This document shows, one piece after another, positions 57,627-64,000 of a stretch of DNA of 64,000 nucleotides. Position numbers and translations under genes: made by a program. Location of the stretch: positions 20,156 through 84,155 of the forward strand of contig QWHH01000013.1 of assembly GCA_021404785.1 (NCBI GenBank). Direction: 5' to 3'. Position 1 is the first letter of the stretch. Each line of letters opens with the position of its first letter. Source of the stretch: Lysobacterales bacterium PRO7. GTDB lineage: Bacteria; Pseudomonadota; Gammaproteobacteria; Xanthomonadales; Rhodanobacteraceae. The notes below the pieces were generated by a model. It searched no databases. It saw only the letters and a program-made list of their open reading frames with translations, and was not told the origin of the DNA.

Positions 57627-58115
57627 CTAGGTCCGCGAAAAATTCCAACCGAGCATGTGCCCGTCGCGGTAGGGCATCACGCCGTGGAACGGGCGCGGGT
57701 CGGTGTCGAACACCAACGGCAGGAACTGCTTGTCGCCTTCCCACAGGGGCAGGTCGAGGATTTTCTCGACGTCGACCCATTCCAGCGCGCCTTCGGCGTT
57801 GGCTTGCAACGGCGTGCCGGAAAATCGCGTGACGACGAAGAGGAAACCGAACCAATCCTCGCCGTGCTTGCCGAAGCCGGGCCAGCTGATCGTGCCGCGC
57901 AGTTGCAACTCGTCGCATTCGATGCCGGCTTCCTCGCGGATTTCGCGGCGCATGCCGGCGATCACGTCCTCGTCGTTTTCCAGCTTGCCGCCGAGGCCGT
58001 TGTACTTGCCCAGGTGGTGGTCGCCCGCGCGCGCGTTGCGATGGATCATCAGCACGCGGCGGCGATCCGGCGACAGCACATAGCCAAGCGTGGCGAGGAT
58101 GGGGGTATAGGGCAT
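57627..58115 (-). CDS. NUDIX hydrolase (8-oxo-dGTP diphosphatase-like)
   Basis: A 162-residue NUDIX protein from the ATG at 58115 (MPYTPILATLGYVLSPDRRR); the open frame extends upstream but without family similarity. The NUDIX box is complete: GGKLENDEDVIAGMRREIRE followed by EAGI, with the glutamates needed for Mg binding. KYNGLGGKLE resembles MutT/MTH1-type enzymes, which hydrolyse oxidised purine nucleotides. The substrate is inferred. Confidence 0.85.
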   Translation of the reverse strand: MPYTPILATLGYVLSPDRRRVLMIHRNARAGDHHLGKYNGLGGKLENDEDVIAGMRREIREEAGIECDELQLRGTISWPGFGKHGEDWFGFLFVVTRFSGTPLQANAEGALEWVDVEKILDLPLWEGDKQFLPLVFDTDPRPFHGVMPYRDGHMLGWNFSRT

Positions 58116-58241
58116 CGTTGGATTCTCGGTGACGACGCGATTTCTTTTGCCGTGACGCTTGATTATGAATGGTATTGAAGGTCGTGACGGGAGCGAAACC
58201 CCGCGGTTGACTGGTTGATTCGGCCACGGATTGGCTTGGGT

Positions 58242-58247
58242 TACAAT
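58242..58247 (+). promoter_or_regulatory. Putative -10 element of the gap promoter
   Basis: A TACAAT hexamer 30 bases before the gap start; the matching -35 is weak. Identical TACAAT hexamers precede rpoZ and pgk in this window, which supports the pattern. Confidence 0.35.
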
Positions 58248-58277
58248 ACGCATTCCCTGCGTATTTCGGAGCCAATC

Positions 58278-59291
58278 ATGACGGTGAAAGTCGCGATCAA
58301 CGGATATGGCCGCATCGGCCGCAACATCCTGCGTGCGCTGTACGAAGCCAACCGCACGCACGAAATAAAGATCGTGGCGATCAACGATCTGGGTGACGCC
58401 GAGACGAACGCGCACCTGACCCAATACGACACCGCACACGGCAAGTTTCCGCATGAAGTCGGCGTCGACGGCGGCGACCTGATCGTCAAGGGCGACCGCA
58501 TCAAGGTCTGCGCCGAGCGCGATCCGGCCAAGTTGCCGTGGAAGGACCTGGGCGTGGACGTGGTGCTCGAATCGACGGGCCTGTTCACCTCCAAGGCCAA
58601 GGCCGGTGCGCACATCGCCGCCGGCGCAAAAAAGGTGATCATTTCCGCGCCGGGCGACAAGGACGTGGACGGCACCTTCGTGATCGGCGTCAACCACGAC
58701 AAGATCAAGGCAACCGACGAGGTCATCTCCAACGCCTCGTGCACGACGAATTGCCTTGCGCCTTTGGCCAAGGTGCTGCACGAGAAGATCGGCATCGTGC
58801 ATGGCCTGATGACCACGATCCACGCCTACACCAACGATCAGGTGCTCACCGACGTTTTCCACAAGGATTTGCGCCGCGCGCGCAGCGCCACGATGAGCCA
58901 GATTCCGACCAAGACCGGCGCCGCCGCCGCGGTGGGACTGGTGCTGCCGGAATTGAACGGACGTCTGGACGGTTTTTCCATGCGCATCCCGACGATCAAC
59001 GTGTCGTGCGTTGACTTGTCCTTCGTCGCCGCGCGCGCCACAACCAAGGATGAAATCGATGCCGTGGTGAACGAAGCCGCCGCCGGCAAGATGAAAGGCA
59101 TCATCGCGGTCAACACCAAGCCGCTGGTGTCGGTGGATTTCAATCACAATCCGGCCTCGTGCACCTACGACGCGACGCAAACCCGCGTCATGGGCGGCAC
59201 GCTGGTCAAAGTGCTGGGTTGGTACGACAACGAGTGGGGGTTCTCCAACCGCATGCTCGACATGACGCTGGCGTTCGCGAACGCAAAATGA
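58278..59291 (+). CDS. gap: Type I glyceraldehyde-3-phosphate dehydrogenase
   Basis: Glycolytic/gluconeogenic enzyme, 337 residues from the ATG at 58278, which follows a CGGAGCC site. The NAD site is [20 protein letters not shown]; the active-site cysteine is in [40 protein letters not shown] and the C-terminal [15 protein letters not shown] are intact. It may work with tkt and pgk in central carbon flow. Confidence 0.97.
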   Translation: MTVKVAINGYGRIGRNILRALYEANRTHEIKIVAINDLGDAETNAHLTQYDTAHGKFPHEVGVDGGDLIVKGDRIKVCAERDPAKLPWKDLGVDVVLESTGLFTSKAKAGAHIAAGAKKVIISAPGDKDVDGTFVIGVNHDKIKATDEVISNASCTTNCLAPLAKVLHEKIGIVHGLMTTIHAYTNDQVLTDVFHKDLRRARSATMSQIPTKTGAAAAVGLVLPELNGRLDGFSMRIPTINVSCVDLSFVAARATTKDEIDAVVNEAAAGKMKGIIAVNTKPLVSVDFNHNPASCTYDATQTRVMGGTLVKVLGWYDNEWGFSNRMLDMTLAFANAK

Positions 59292-59326
59292 TTCTCCGGG
59301 CCGCGTGGCGGCCCGATCCGTCTTCC

Positions 59327-59352
59327 AAGGCCGGCCTGCGCCGGCCTTTTTC
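59327..59352 (+). terminator. Rho-independent terminator of gap
   Basis: Stem AAGGCCGGC / GCCGGCCTT with a short loop, followed by a T run, 36 bases after the gap stop. Confidence 0.85.
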
Positions 59353-59489
59353 ATTGCGCGGCTGTAATCATCGCCCGCCACTGCCGAATCCGTCAGTCAG
59401 GCAGGCAGAAATTCCTGCCTCGGGGCGAATGCCATGGCGCAATGCGCGTGCCGCGTTCGCGCAATCCACTCTGATTCGGGAGAAGGAAA

Positions 59490-60155
59490 ATGAATACGCG
59501 GAAATTGATGTTGGCAATCGCGGTTTCTGGATGCCTGGTGCAGGCAGTGCTGCCTTCGCAGGCGCAGGCCTGTTCGGTGGTCAATTACACCAAGGGCGCT
59601 GCAAACACGGCTTGGGCGGCGCCATCCTTGCCGAGCGCGGAAATCGCGGCGATGGCCGCGGGAGCGGCGCCTGCCGCTGCAGGCGTGCCCGGCAAGCAGG
59701 CCGGGGTCTCGGCGTTGTATCTCGGCTACGCGATCACGCCACCGATCGTGGGCATGTGGAAATTCACCTTCACGGCGCAGGGCAATGGCGCATCGGGGCC
59801 GCCTGATGGCACTCCTATCGATGCGGGCTTCCAGACCTGGCATATAGACCGCACCGAACTCATGAATTCCGGCCGCATTCCGGCAACCGGCAGCTTTTGC
59901 ATGGGCGTGTGGGAGCAGGAAAATTGGGGAACCTACAGCCTCAATCACTGGGCGCTGTCTTGGGACTTCGACCCGAACACCGGCAAACCGACGGTGTTCG
60001 TCGGGCCGACCAACATTCAGGAACGTGTCACGGTCGACGAAGGAGACGGCACGTTTTCCGGACCGTTCTCGCTGACCCAATACGCACCGGATGGAAAGAC
60101 CGTGCTTGGCGGGGTCAAGGGTGTCGTCAACGCAACGCGCGTGACGGTCAATTGA
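59490..60155 (+). CDS. Secreted protein of unknown function
   Basis: A 221-residue protein. The start MNTRKLMLAIAVSGCLVQAV leads to a signal peptide ending near SQAQA. The mature part begins with an Ala-rich stretch, then a beta-rich domain: GMWKFTFTAQGNGASGPPDG, IDAGFQTWHIDRTELMNSGR, FCMGVWEQENWGTYSLNHWA, VTVDEGDGTFSGPFSLTQY. The pattern resembles a lipocalin- or allene-oxide-cyclase-like barrel seen in other secreted proteobacterial proteins of unknown role (inference). A GGAGAAGGAAA site precedes the start. Confidence 0.75.
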   Translation: MNTRKLMLAIAVSGCLVQAVLPSQAQACSVVNYTKGAANTAWAAPSLPSAEIAAMAAGAAPAAAGVPGKQAGVSALYLGYAITPPIVGMWKFTFTAQGNGASGPPDGTPIDAGFQTWHIDRTELMNSGRIPATGSFCMGVWEQENWGTYSLNHWALSWDFDPNTGKPTVFVGPTNIQERVTVDEGDGTFSGPFSLTQYAPDGKTVLGGVKGVVNATRVTVN

Positions 60156-60181
60156 TCGCACAGCCCTGATGCAGGCGTATC

Positions 60182-60209
60182 GCGGGGCATCCGCACGGAT
60201 GCCCCGCGG
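60182..60209. repeat. Long perfect stem-loop between convergent genes
   Basis: GCGGGGCATCCG and its complement CGGATGCCCCGC form a 12-bp stem with a short loop, 26 bases after the secreted-protein stop and 13 before the antiporter stop. There is no T run. It may act as a bidirectional 3' structure. Confidence 0.6.
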
Positions 60210-60221
60210 ACGGGGTCGAAG

Positions 60222-61973
60222 TTAGTCCTGGTGGGCCTTGTCCGATTGCAGCGTCTCGATCAGCGCAATTTGCAAGCGCGAGTGCAGCTTGACGAGGATG
60301 CGCCGCAGCAACACCAGTGCCAGGGCGACCATGGCCAGCACCGCGACCAGCAATTCCGCGGGCGGCAGGATGCTCGACGAGAGCGCGCCAACCAGCAGCA
60401 GCATCGCCGCGATCGATACGGCGGGCAGCACCTCGGCGACGACGCGCCGCGCGCGATCGGTGTGGCGCCCTGCGTGCACGCCCATTTCCGCCAGCAGCAT
60501 GGCCAGCGCCTTGAGCTTGCGATAGGCGGCGATCAGGAACGGCAGCGACAGCAGTAGTGCCGCACCCCACAACAACGCATTCGCCGTGGGCCGATGCGGC
60601 AACAGTGCGGCGATGTCGGCGGCGCGTGTGCGCGCGAGCCAGGCCACGCCGGCGAAGATCGCCGCGACCAGGCACAGGTTCACGAACGTCTGCAACAGGA
60701 TCCTCCGCAGCAGCGCGGCGATGACGGCCCGGTCGCCCTGCAGGCGCAGGCCTTGCAGCCACTGCGTATACAAATGCGCGATGCGACGCAATGAATAGGG
60801 CATGACGATACGCAGGCGTCGCGCCAGCGGATCGGATGCGTGGATCAGGTACGGCGTGAACAGGGTGGTGATCGCGGAGACCGCTACGGCGACTGGATAC
60901 AGGAAGCCGCTCGTCACCTTCAGCGAAGCGCCGAGCGCGGCAATGATGAACGAGAATTCGCCGATCTGCGCCAGACTCATGCCAACGCGCAGCGACACGC
61001 GCCCGTTTTGGCCGGCGGCGAATCCGCCGAAGAAGCGCGCGAGGATCTTGCCGATCACCACGACGGCGGTGATCGCAGCGATCGGTCCGGCGTAGTCGAC
61101 CAGCGCCTGCGGATCGAGCTGCAGTCCCACGGCCACGAAGAACACCGCGCTGAACATGTCGCGCAGCGGCGCGATCAGGCGTTCGATGCGCGGCAGGCTG
61201 TGCGCTTCGGCGATGATCACGCCGATCACGAACGCGCCCAGCGCGACGCTGTAGCCAAGCCAGGTCACCAGCAGGCAGAAGCCGAACAGCAGGCCGAGCA
61301 CGCCGACCAGCAGCATTTCGTCGCGGCGGAAACGGGCCACATAGTCGAGCAGGCGCGGCACCGCCAGGATGCCGATCACCAGCGAGGCGACGAGAAATAC
61401 GGTCAGCCCGCCGAGCGTGGCGAGCACTTCGCCGGCGACGACAGTGCCGGTGGCGGCGACGCCGGACAACAGCGCGATCATGGCGATCGCGAGCACGTCC
61501 TCGACGATCAGGATGCCGAAGACGATGTGTGCGAACGCCTGCTGCTTCAGGCCCAGTTCGTCGATCGCCTTGATCGTGATGGTGGTCGAGGAAATCGACA
61601 GCATCGCGCCGAGGAACAGCGCGTCCATGACGCTCCAGCCGAAAGCCAGTCCAAGCTCGTAGCCGAGCCACAACATGGTGATGATGCCGGCGAGGGCAGC
61701 GACTACGGCAGTGGCGCCGACCCGGCGCAGGTGGCGCAGCGAGAATTCCAGGCCCAGCGAAAACAGCAGGAAGATCAGGCCCAGTTCCGCAACCGTACTG
61801 ATGCTCTGTTCGTCCGTGACCCACGTATACGGCGGGGTATGCGGGCCGATCAGCACGCCCGCGGCGATGTAGCCAAGCACGACCGGTTGGCGCAGCAGGT
61901 GGAACAGCACGGTGACGATGCCTGCGGCAAGCATGATCACGGCCAGGTCCTGGATGAAAGCGATCGTGTGCAT
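60222..61973 (-). CDS. Kef-type cation/proton antiporter lacking an RCK domain
   Basis: A 583-residue CPA2-family membrane protein. The first ~380 residues have about 12 hydrophobic segments with the family pieces [40 protein letters not shown] and [34 protein letters not shown] is a further hallmark. It probably exchanges K+ or Na+ for H+. Unlike KefB/KefC, the C-terminus has no NAD-binding TrkA-N domain; instead it has about four further membrane helices and a basic tail. Confidence 0.87.
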   Translation of the reverse strand: MHTIAFIQDLAVIMLAAGIVTVLFHLLRQPVVLGYIAAGVLIGPHTPPYTWVTDEQSISTVAELGLIFLLFSLGLEFSLRHLRRVGATAVVAALAGIITMLWLGYELGLAFGWSVMDALFLGAMLSISSTTITIKAIDELGLKQQAFAHIVFGILIVEDVLAIAMIALLSGVAATGTVVAGEVLATLGGLTVFLVASLVIGILAVPRLLDYVARFRRDEMLLVGVLGLLFGFCLLVTWLGYSVALGAFVIGVIIAEAHSLPRIERLIAPLRDMFSAVFFVAVGLQLDPQALVDYAGPIAAITAVVVIGKILARFFGGFAAGQNGRVSLRVGMSLAQIGEFSFIIAALGASLKVTSGFLYPVAVAVSAITTLFTPYLIHASDPLARRLRIVMPYSLRRIAHLYTQWLQGLRLQGDRAVIAALLRRILLQTFVNLCLVAAIFAGVAWLARTRAADIAALLPHRPTANALLWGAALLLSLPFLIAAYRKLKALAMLLAEMGVHAGRHTDRARRVVAEVLPAVSIAAMLLLVGALSSSILPPAELLVAVLAMVALALVLLRRILVKLHSRLQIALIETLQSDKAHQD

Positions 61974-62047
61974 CGTGAGTCCGCTGTGGACTTCCTATGG
62001 TGGACGACGCGGCGGACATGCGCAAGCGTGACGGTGCATGGCGCGGG

Positions 62048-62053
62048 TACAAT
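62048..62053 (+). promoter_or_regulatory. Putative -10 element of pgk
   Basis: A TACAAT hexamer 31 bases before the pgk start in the 111-base gap to the divergent antiporter gene. No clear -35. Confidence 0.3.
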
Positions 62054-62084
62054 GCGCGTACCAAATTTTGCATTGGAGCCTGGC

Positions 62085-63257
62085 ATGTCCATCCTGCGCA
62101 TGACCGACTTGGATCTCGCCGGCAAGCGCGTGCTGATCCGTGAGGATCTGAACGTGCCGTTGCACGACGGCCATATCACCGCCACGCAACGACTGGATGC
62201 GGCACTGCCGACGATCAGGCAAGCCCGCGATGCCGGCGCACGCGTGATGATCCTGTCGCATCTCGGGCGCCCGAAGGAGGGCGTGTTCGAAGAATCCGAA
62301 TCGCTGCAACCGGTTGCCGACTGGCTTGGGTCAGCGCTCGGCAAGCCCGTTCGCCTCGTTCGCGATTATCTGGATGGCGTGGATGTGGCGTCGCGCGAAG
62401 TCGTGCTGTTGGAAAACTGTCGCATGAACGTGGGCGAGGGCAAGGATTCGCCGGAACTGTCGGCCCGGTACGCCGCACTGTGCGACATCTACGTGATGGA
62501 CGCGTTCGGCACCGCGCATCGCGCGCAGGCGTCCACGCATGGTGCGATCCGCGCAGCGAAAATCGCCTGTGGCGGACCATTGCTGATGGCCGAACTCGAC
62601 GCACTCGCGCGCGCGCTGGAACACCCGAAGCGGCCATTGCTCGCCATCGTCGCCGGCTCGAAAGTCTCGACCAAGCTCGCCCTGCTCGAAAGCCTGATCG
62701 CGAAGGTCGACCAGCTCATCGTCGGCGGCGGCATCGCGAATACCTTTATCGCGGCAGCCGGATTCAATGTCGGCAAGTCGCTGGTCGAAACCGACCTGAT
62801 TCCCACCGCGCAGAAGATCATGGTCGCGGCGAAGGCGCGCGGCGCCGAAGTGCCGGTGCCGACCGACGTCGTCGTCGCGCCTGAATTTTCGGCATCCGCA
62901 CCGGCCACGGTGAAAAAAGTGGAAAATGTCGCATCCGGCGACATGATCCTCGACATCGGCCCGGACACCGCGGCGCGCTACGCGGCGCTGATCGCCAAGT
63001 CCGGAACCGTGGTCTGGAACGGGCCGGTTGGCGTGTTCGAATTCGACGCCTTCGGCAAGGGTACGCAAACCCTGGCGCATGCGATCGCAAAGTCGAATGC
63101 GTTTTCCATCGCCGGCGGTGGCGACACGATCGCGGCGGTGGAAAAATACGGCGTGGAAAAGAACATCTCCTATATTTCCACCGGCGGCGGCGCGTTCCTC
63201 GAGTTCCTCGAAGGCAAGGAACTGCCGGCGGTGGCGGCCTTGAAGGCGCGCGCGTGA
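62085..63257 (+). CDS. pgk: Phosphoglycerate kinase
   Basis: Glycolytic kinase, 390 residues from the ATG at 62085, which follows a TTGGAGCC site. [20 protein letters not shown] is the signature; [20 protein letters not shown] and the C-terminal [16 protein letters not shown] are intact. The long open frame upstream on this strand is a shadow of the antiporter gene. It overlaps the HAD gene by four bases. Confidence 0.97.
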   Translation: MSILRMTDLDLAGKRVLIREDLNVPLHDGHITATQRLDAALPTIRQARDAGARVMILSHLGRPKEGVFEESESLQPVADWLGSALGKPVRLVRDYLDGVDVASREVVLLENCRMNVGEGKDSPELSARYAALCDIYVMDAFGTAHRAQASTHGAIRAAKIACGGPLLMAELDALARALEHPKRPLLAIVAGSKVSTKLALLESLIAKVDQLIVGGGIANTFIAAAGFNVGKSLVETDLIPTAQKIMVAAKARGAEVPVPTDVVVAPEFSASAPATVKKVENVASGDMILDIGPDTAARYAALIAKSGTVVWNGPVGVFEFDAFGKGTQTLAHAIAKSNAFSIAGGGDTIAAVEKYGVEKNISYISTGGGAFLEFLEGKELPAVAALKARA

Positions 63258-63925
63258 CGAAGCTGGCGTTGTTCGACCTCGACGGCACGCTGATCGATTC
63301 GGAGGCGGGCATCGTCGGGTCGGCAACGTATGCGCTGGCCCGGCTCGGTGCTCCGATCCCGCCACGCGAAGTGTTGCGCACCTGGATCGGGCCACCGCTG
63401 CGGGTAACGTTTCCAACCGTGCTCGGCGACGACCCCGACACGATCGAACGCGCCGTGGCCCTGTACCGCGAGCGCTTCGCCGACGTCGGCTGGCGCGAGC
63501 ACGAAGTCTATGCCGGCGTGGCGGATGCCATCGACGCGCTTGCCGACAGCGGCGTGATGCTCGCGGTGGTCACGTCCAAGCCCGACCTCTACGCCGGGCG
63601 CATCGTCGCCAGCCTGCCGTTCGGCCATCGCTTCGCGCGGGTCTACTCGGTGCACGCCGGCAGCGCGCACAGCGGCAAGGCCGAGATGATCGCCGACGCG
63701 CTGGCGGACTTCGCGACCGCGCCGGAACACGCCGTCATGGTCGGCGATCGGCATTTCGACATCTCCGGCGCGCGCTCGAACGGCGTGCGCGGCATCGGCG
63801 CGGCCTGGGGATTCGGCAGCGTGACCGAACTCGACGAGGCCGGGGCACACGCGATCGCGCATGCGCCGCAGGAATTGCCCGGACTGCTTGCGTCGGACCG
63901 AATGTTGATTTGCAGCGAATCCTGA
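63254..63925 (+). CDS. HAD hydrolase, phosphoglycolate-phosphatase-like
   Basis: A 223-residue HAD-superfamily enzyme from a GTG start coupled to pgk. Motif I is [20 protein letters not shown]; the threonine of motif II is in [13 protein letters not shown] and the acidic motif IV in [19 protein letters not shown]. It resembles Gph or PpaX-type phosphatases; the substrate is not proven. Its last seven codons lie inside what looks like an insertion-sequence end, so the native C-terminus may have been slightly altered. Confidence 0.85.
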   Translation: MTKLALFDLDGTLIDSEAGIVGSATYALARLGAPIPPREVLRTWIGPPLRVTFPTVLGDDPDTIERAVALYRERFADVGWREHEVYAGVADAIDALADSGVMLAVVTSKPDLYAGRIVASLPFGHRFARVYSVHAGSAHSGKAEMIADALADFATAPEHAVMVGDRHFDISGARSNGVRGIGAAWGFGSVTELDEAGAHAIAHAPQELPGLLASDRMLICSES

Positions 63926-64000
63926 GCCGGGATTTGCATCGAAAATTGAGCCACCCGTTTGGGGTCTAGCTTAGCTTGTTTTTCGGGTTCGGCTGTTCGG
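63903..64000. mobile_element. Probable end of an IS21-family insertion sequence (partial)
   Basis: Two imperfect 22-base direct repeats, 63907-63928 and 63931-63952, share 18 of 22 bases and are spaced 24 bases start to start. Both contain GATTTGCA and end TGAGCC. Multiple short repeats near a TG terminus are typical of IS21-family ends. The putative left tip TGTTGATTT starts at 63903. No transposase is visible because the window ends. Called by pattern memory only. Confidence 0.45.

Noticed and set aside
58116-59381. Upstream extension of the NUDIX reading frame to 59381
   Set aside because: The extra part is antisense to gap and has no NUDIX-family similarity.

Overview
The window is GC-rich chromosomal DNA from a gammaproteobacterium, most likely of the order Xanthomonadales (Rhodanobacteraceae or Xanthomonadaceae). 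The reasons are conserved housekeeping order (hemW, rdgB, rph, yicC, gmk, rpoZ, spoT, ridA, recG; mrcA divergent from pilMNOPQ; tkt, gap, pgk), protein sequences typical of the group, a TonB-dependent B12 receptor, and many secreted proteins. The genus cannot be fixed from sequence reading alone. No rRNA, tRNA, CRISPR array or replication origin was seen.

Layout. 1-1115: N-terminal part of a BtuB-like cobalamin receptor, preceded by a clear cobalamin riboswitch. 1130-7686 (minus strand): rph, a VOC-family gene, rdgB and hemW, with a small defence-type islet inserted between rdgB and hemW. The islet is a RHH antitoxin, a RelE/ParE toxin and a 1044-residue fused PD-(D/E)xK nuclease/adenine methyltransferase. 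7752-9244: yicC-gmk. 9300-12357: a complete mlaFEDCB lipid-transport operon. The partner lipoprotein gene mlaA lies nearby on the other strand with a secreted clan GH-D-type glycosidase. 15425-20485: rpoZ-spoT-ridA-recG.

20585-28130 is an accessory stretch: an AT-richer secreted protein that seems to start at ATT, a GtrII-type membrane glucosyltransferase, a 2OG-Fe(II) oxygenase, a nucleoside hydrolase and a large MscS-type channel. Then come ribosomal protein L31 type B, citrate synthase, a hypothetical gene and mrcA (PBP1A). From 33245 the type IV pilus assembly operon pilMNOPQ runs into a large Ig-like-repeat lipoprotein. 41264-49570 holds a cNMP-binding/EAL protein and a MoxR-DUF58-DUF4381-BatA-BatB/C-BatD locus. 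49689-53696 holds an unusual REC/degenerate-HPt/LuxR regulator next to a two-gene unit for a small exported protein and a collagen-like protein.

53829 to the end carries central carbon genes (tkt, gap, pgk and a phosphoglycolate-phosphatase-like HAD gene) interrupted by a glycosyltransferase, a methyltransferase, a NUDIX hydrolase, a secreted protein of unknown function and a Kef-type antiporter lacking an RCK domain. The last ~98 bases look like the end of an IS21-family insertion sequence.

The most interesting points are the toxin-antitoxin/restriction islet, the ATT-start secreted gene, the response regulator whose HPt histidine is replaced, the collagen-like gene with a chitin-binding-like insert and 13 near-identical repeat units, and the Ig-like lipoprotein placed directly after pilQ.
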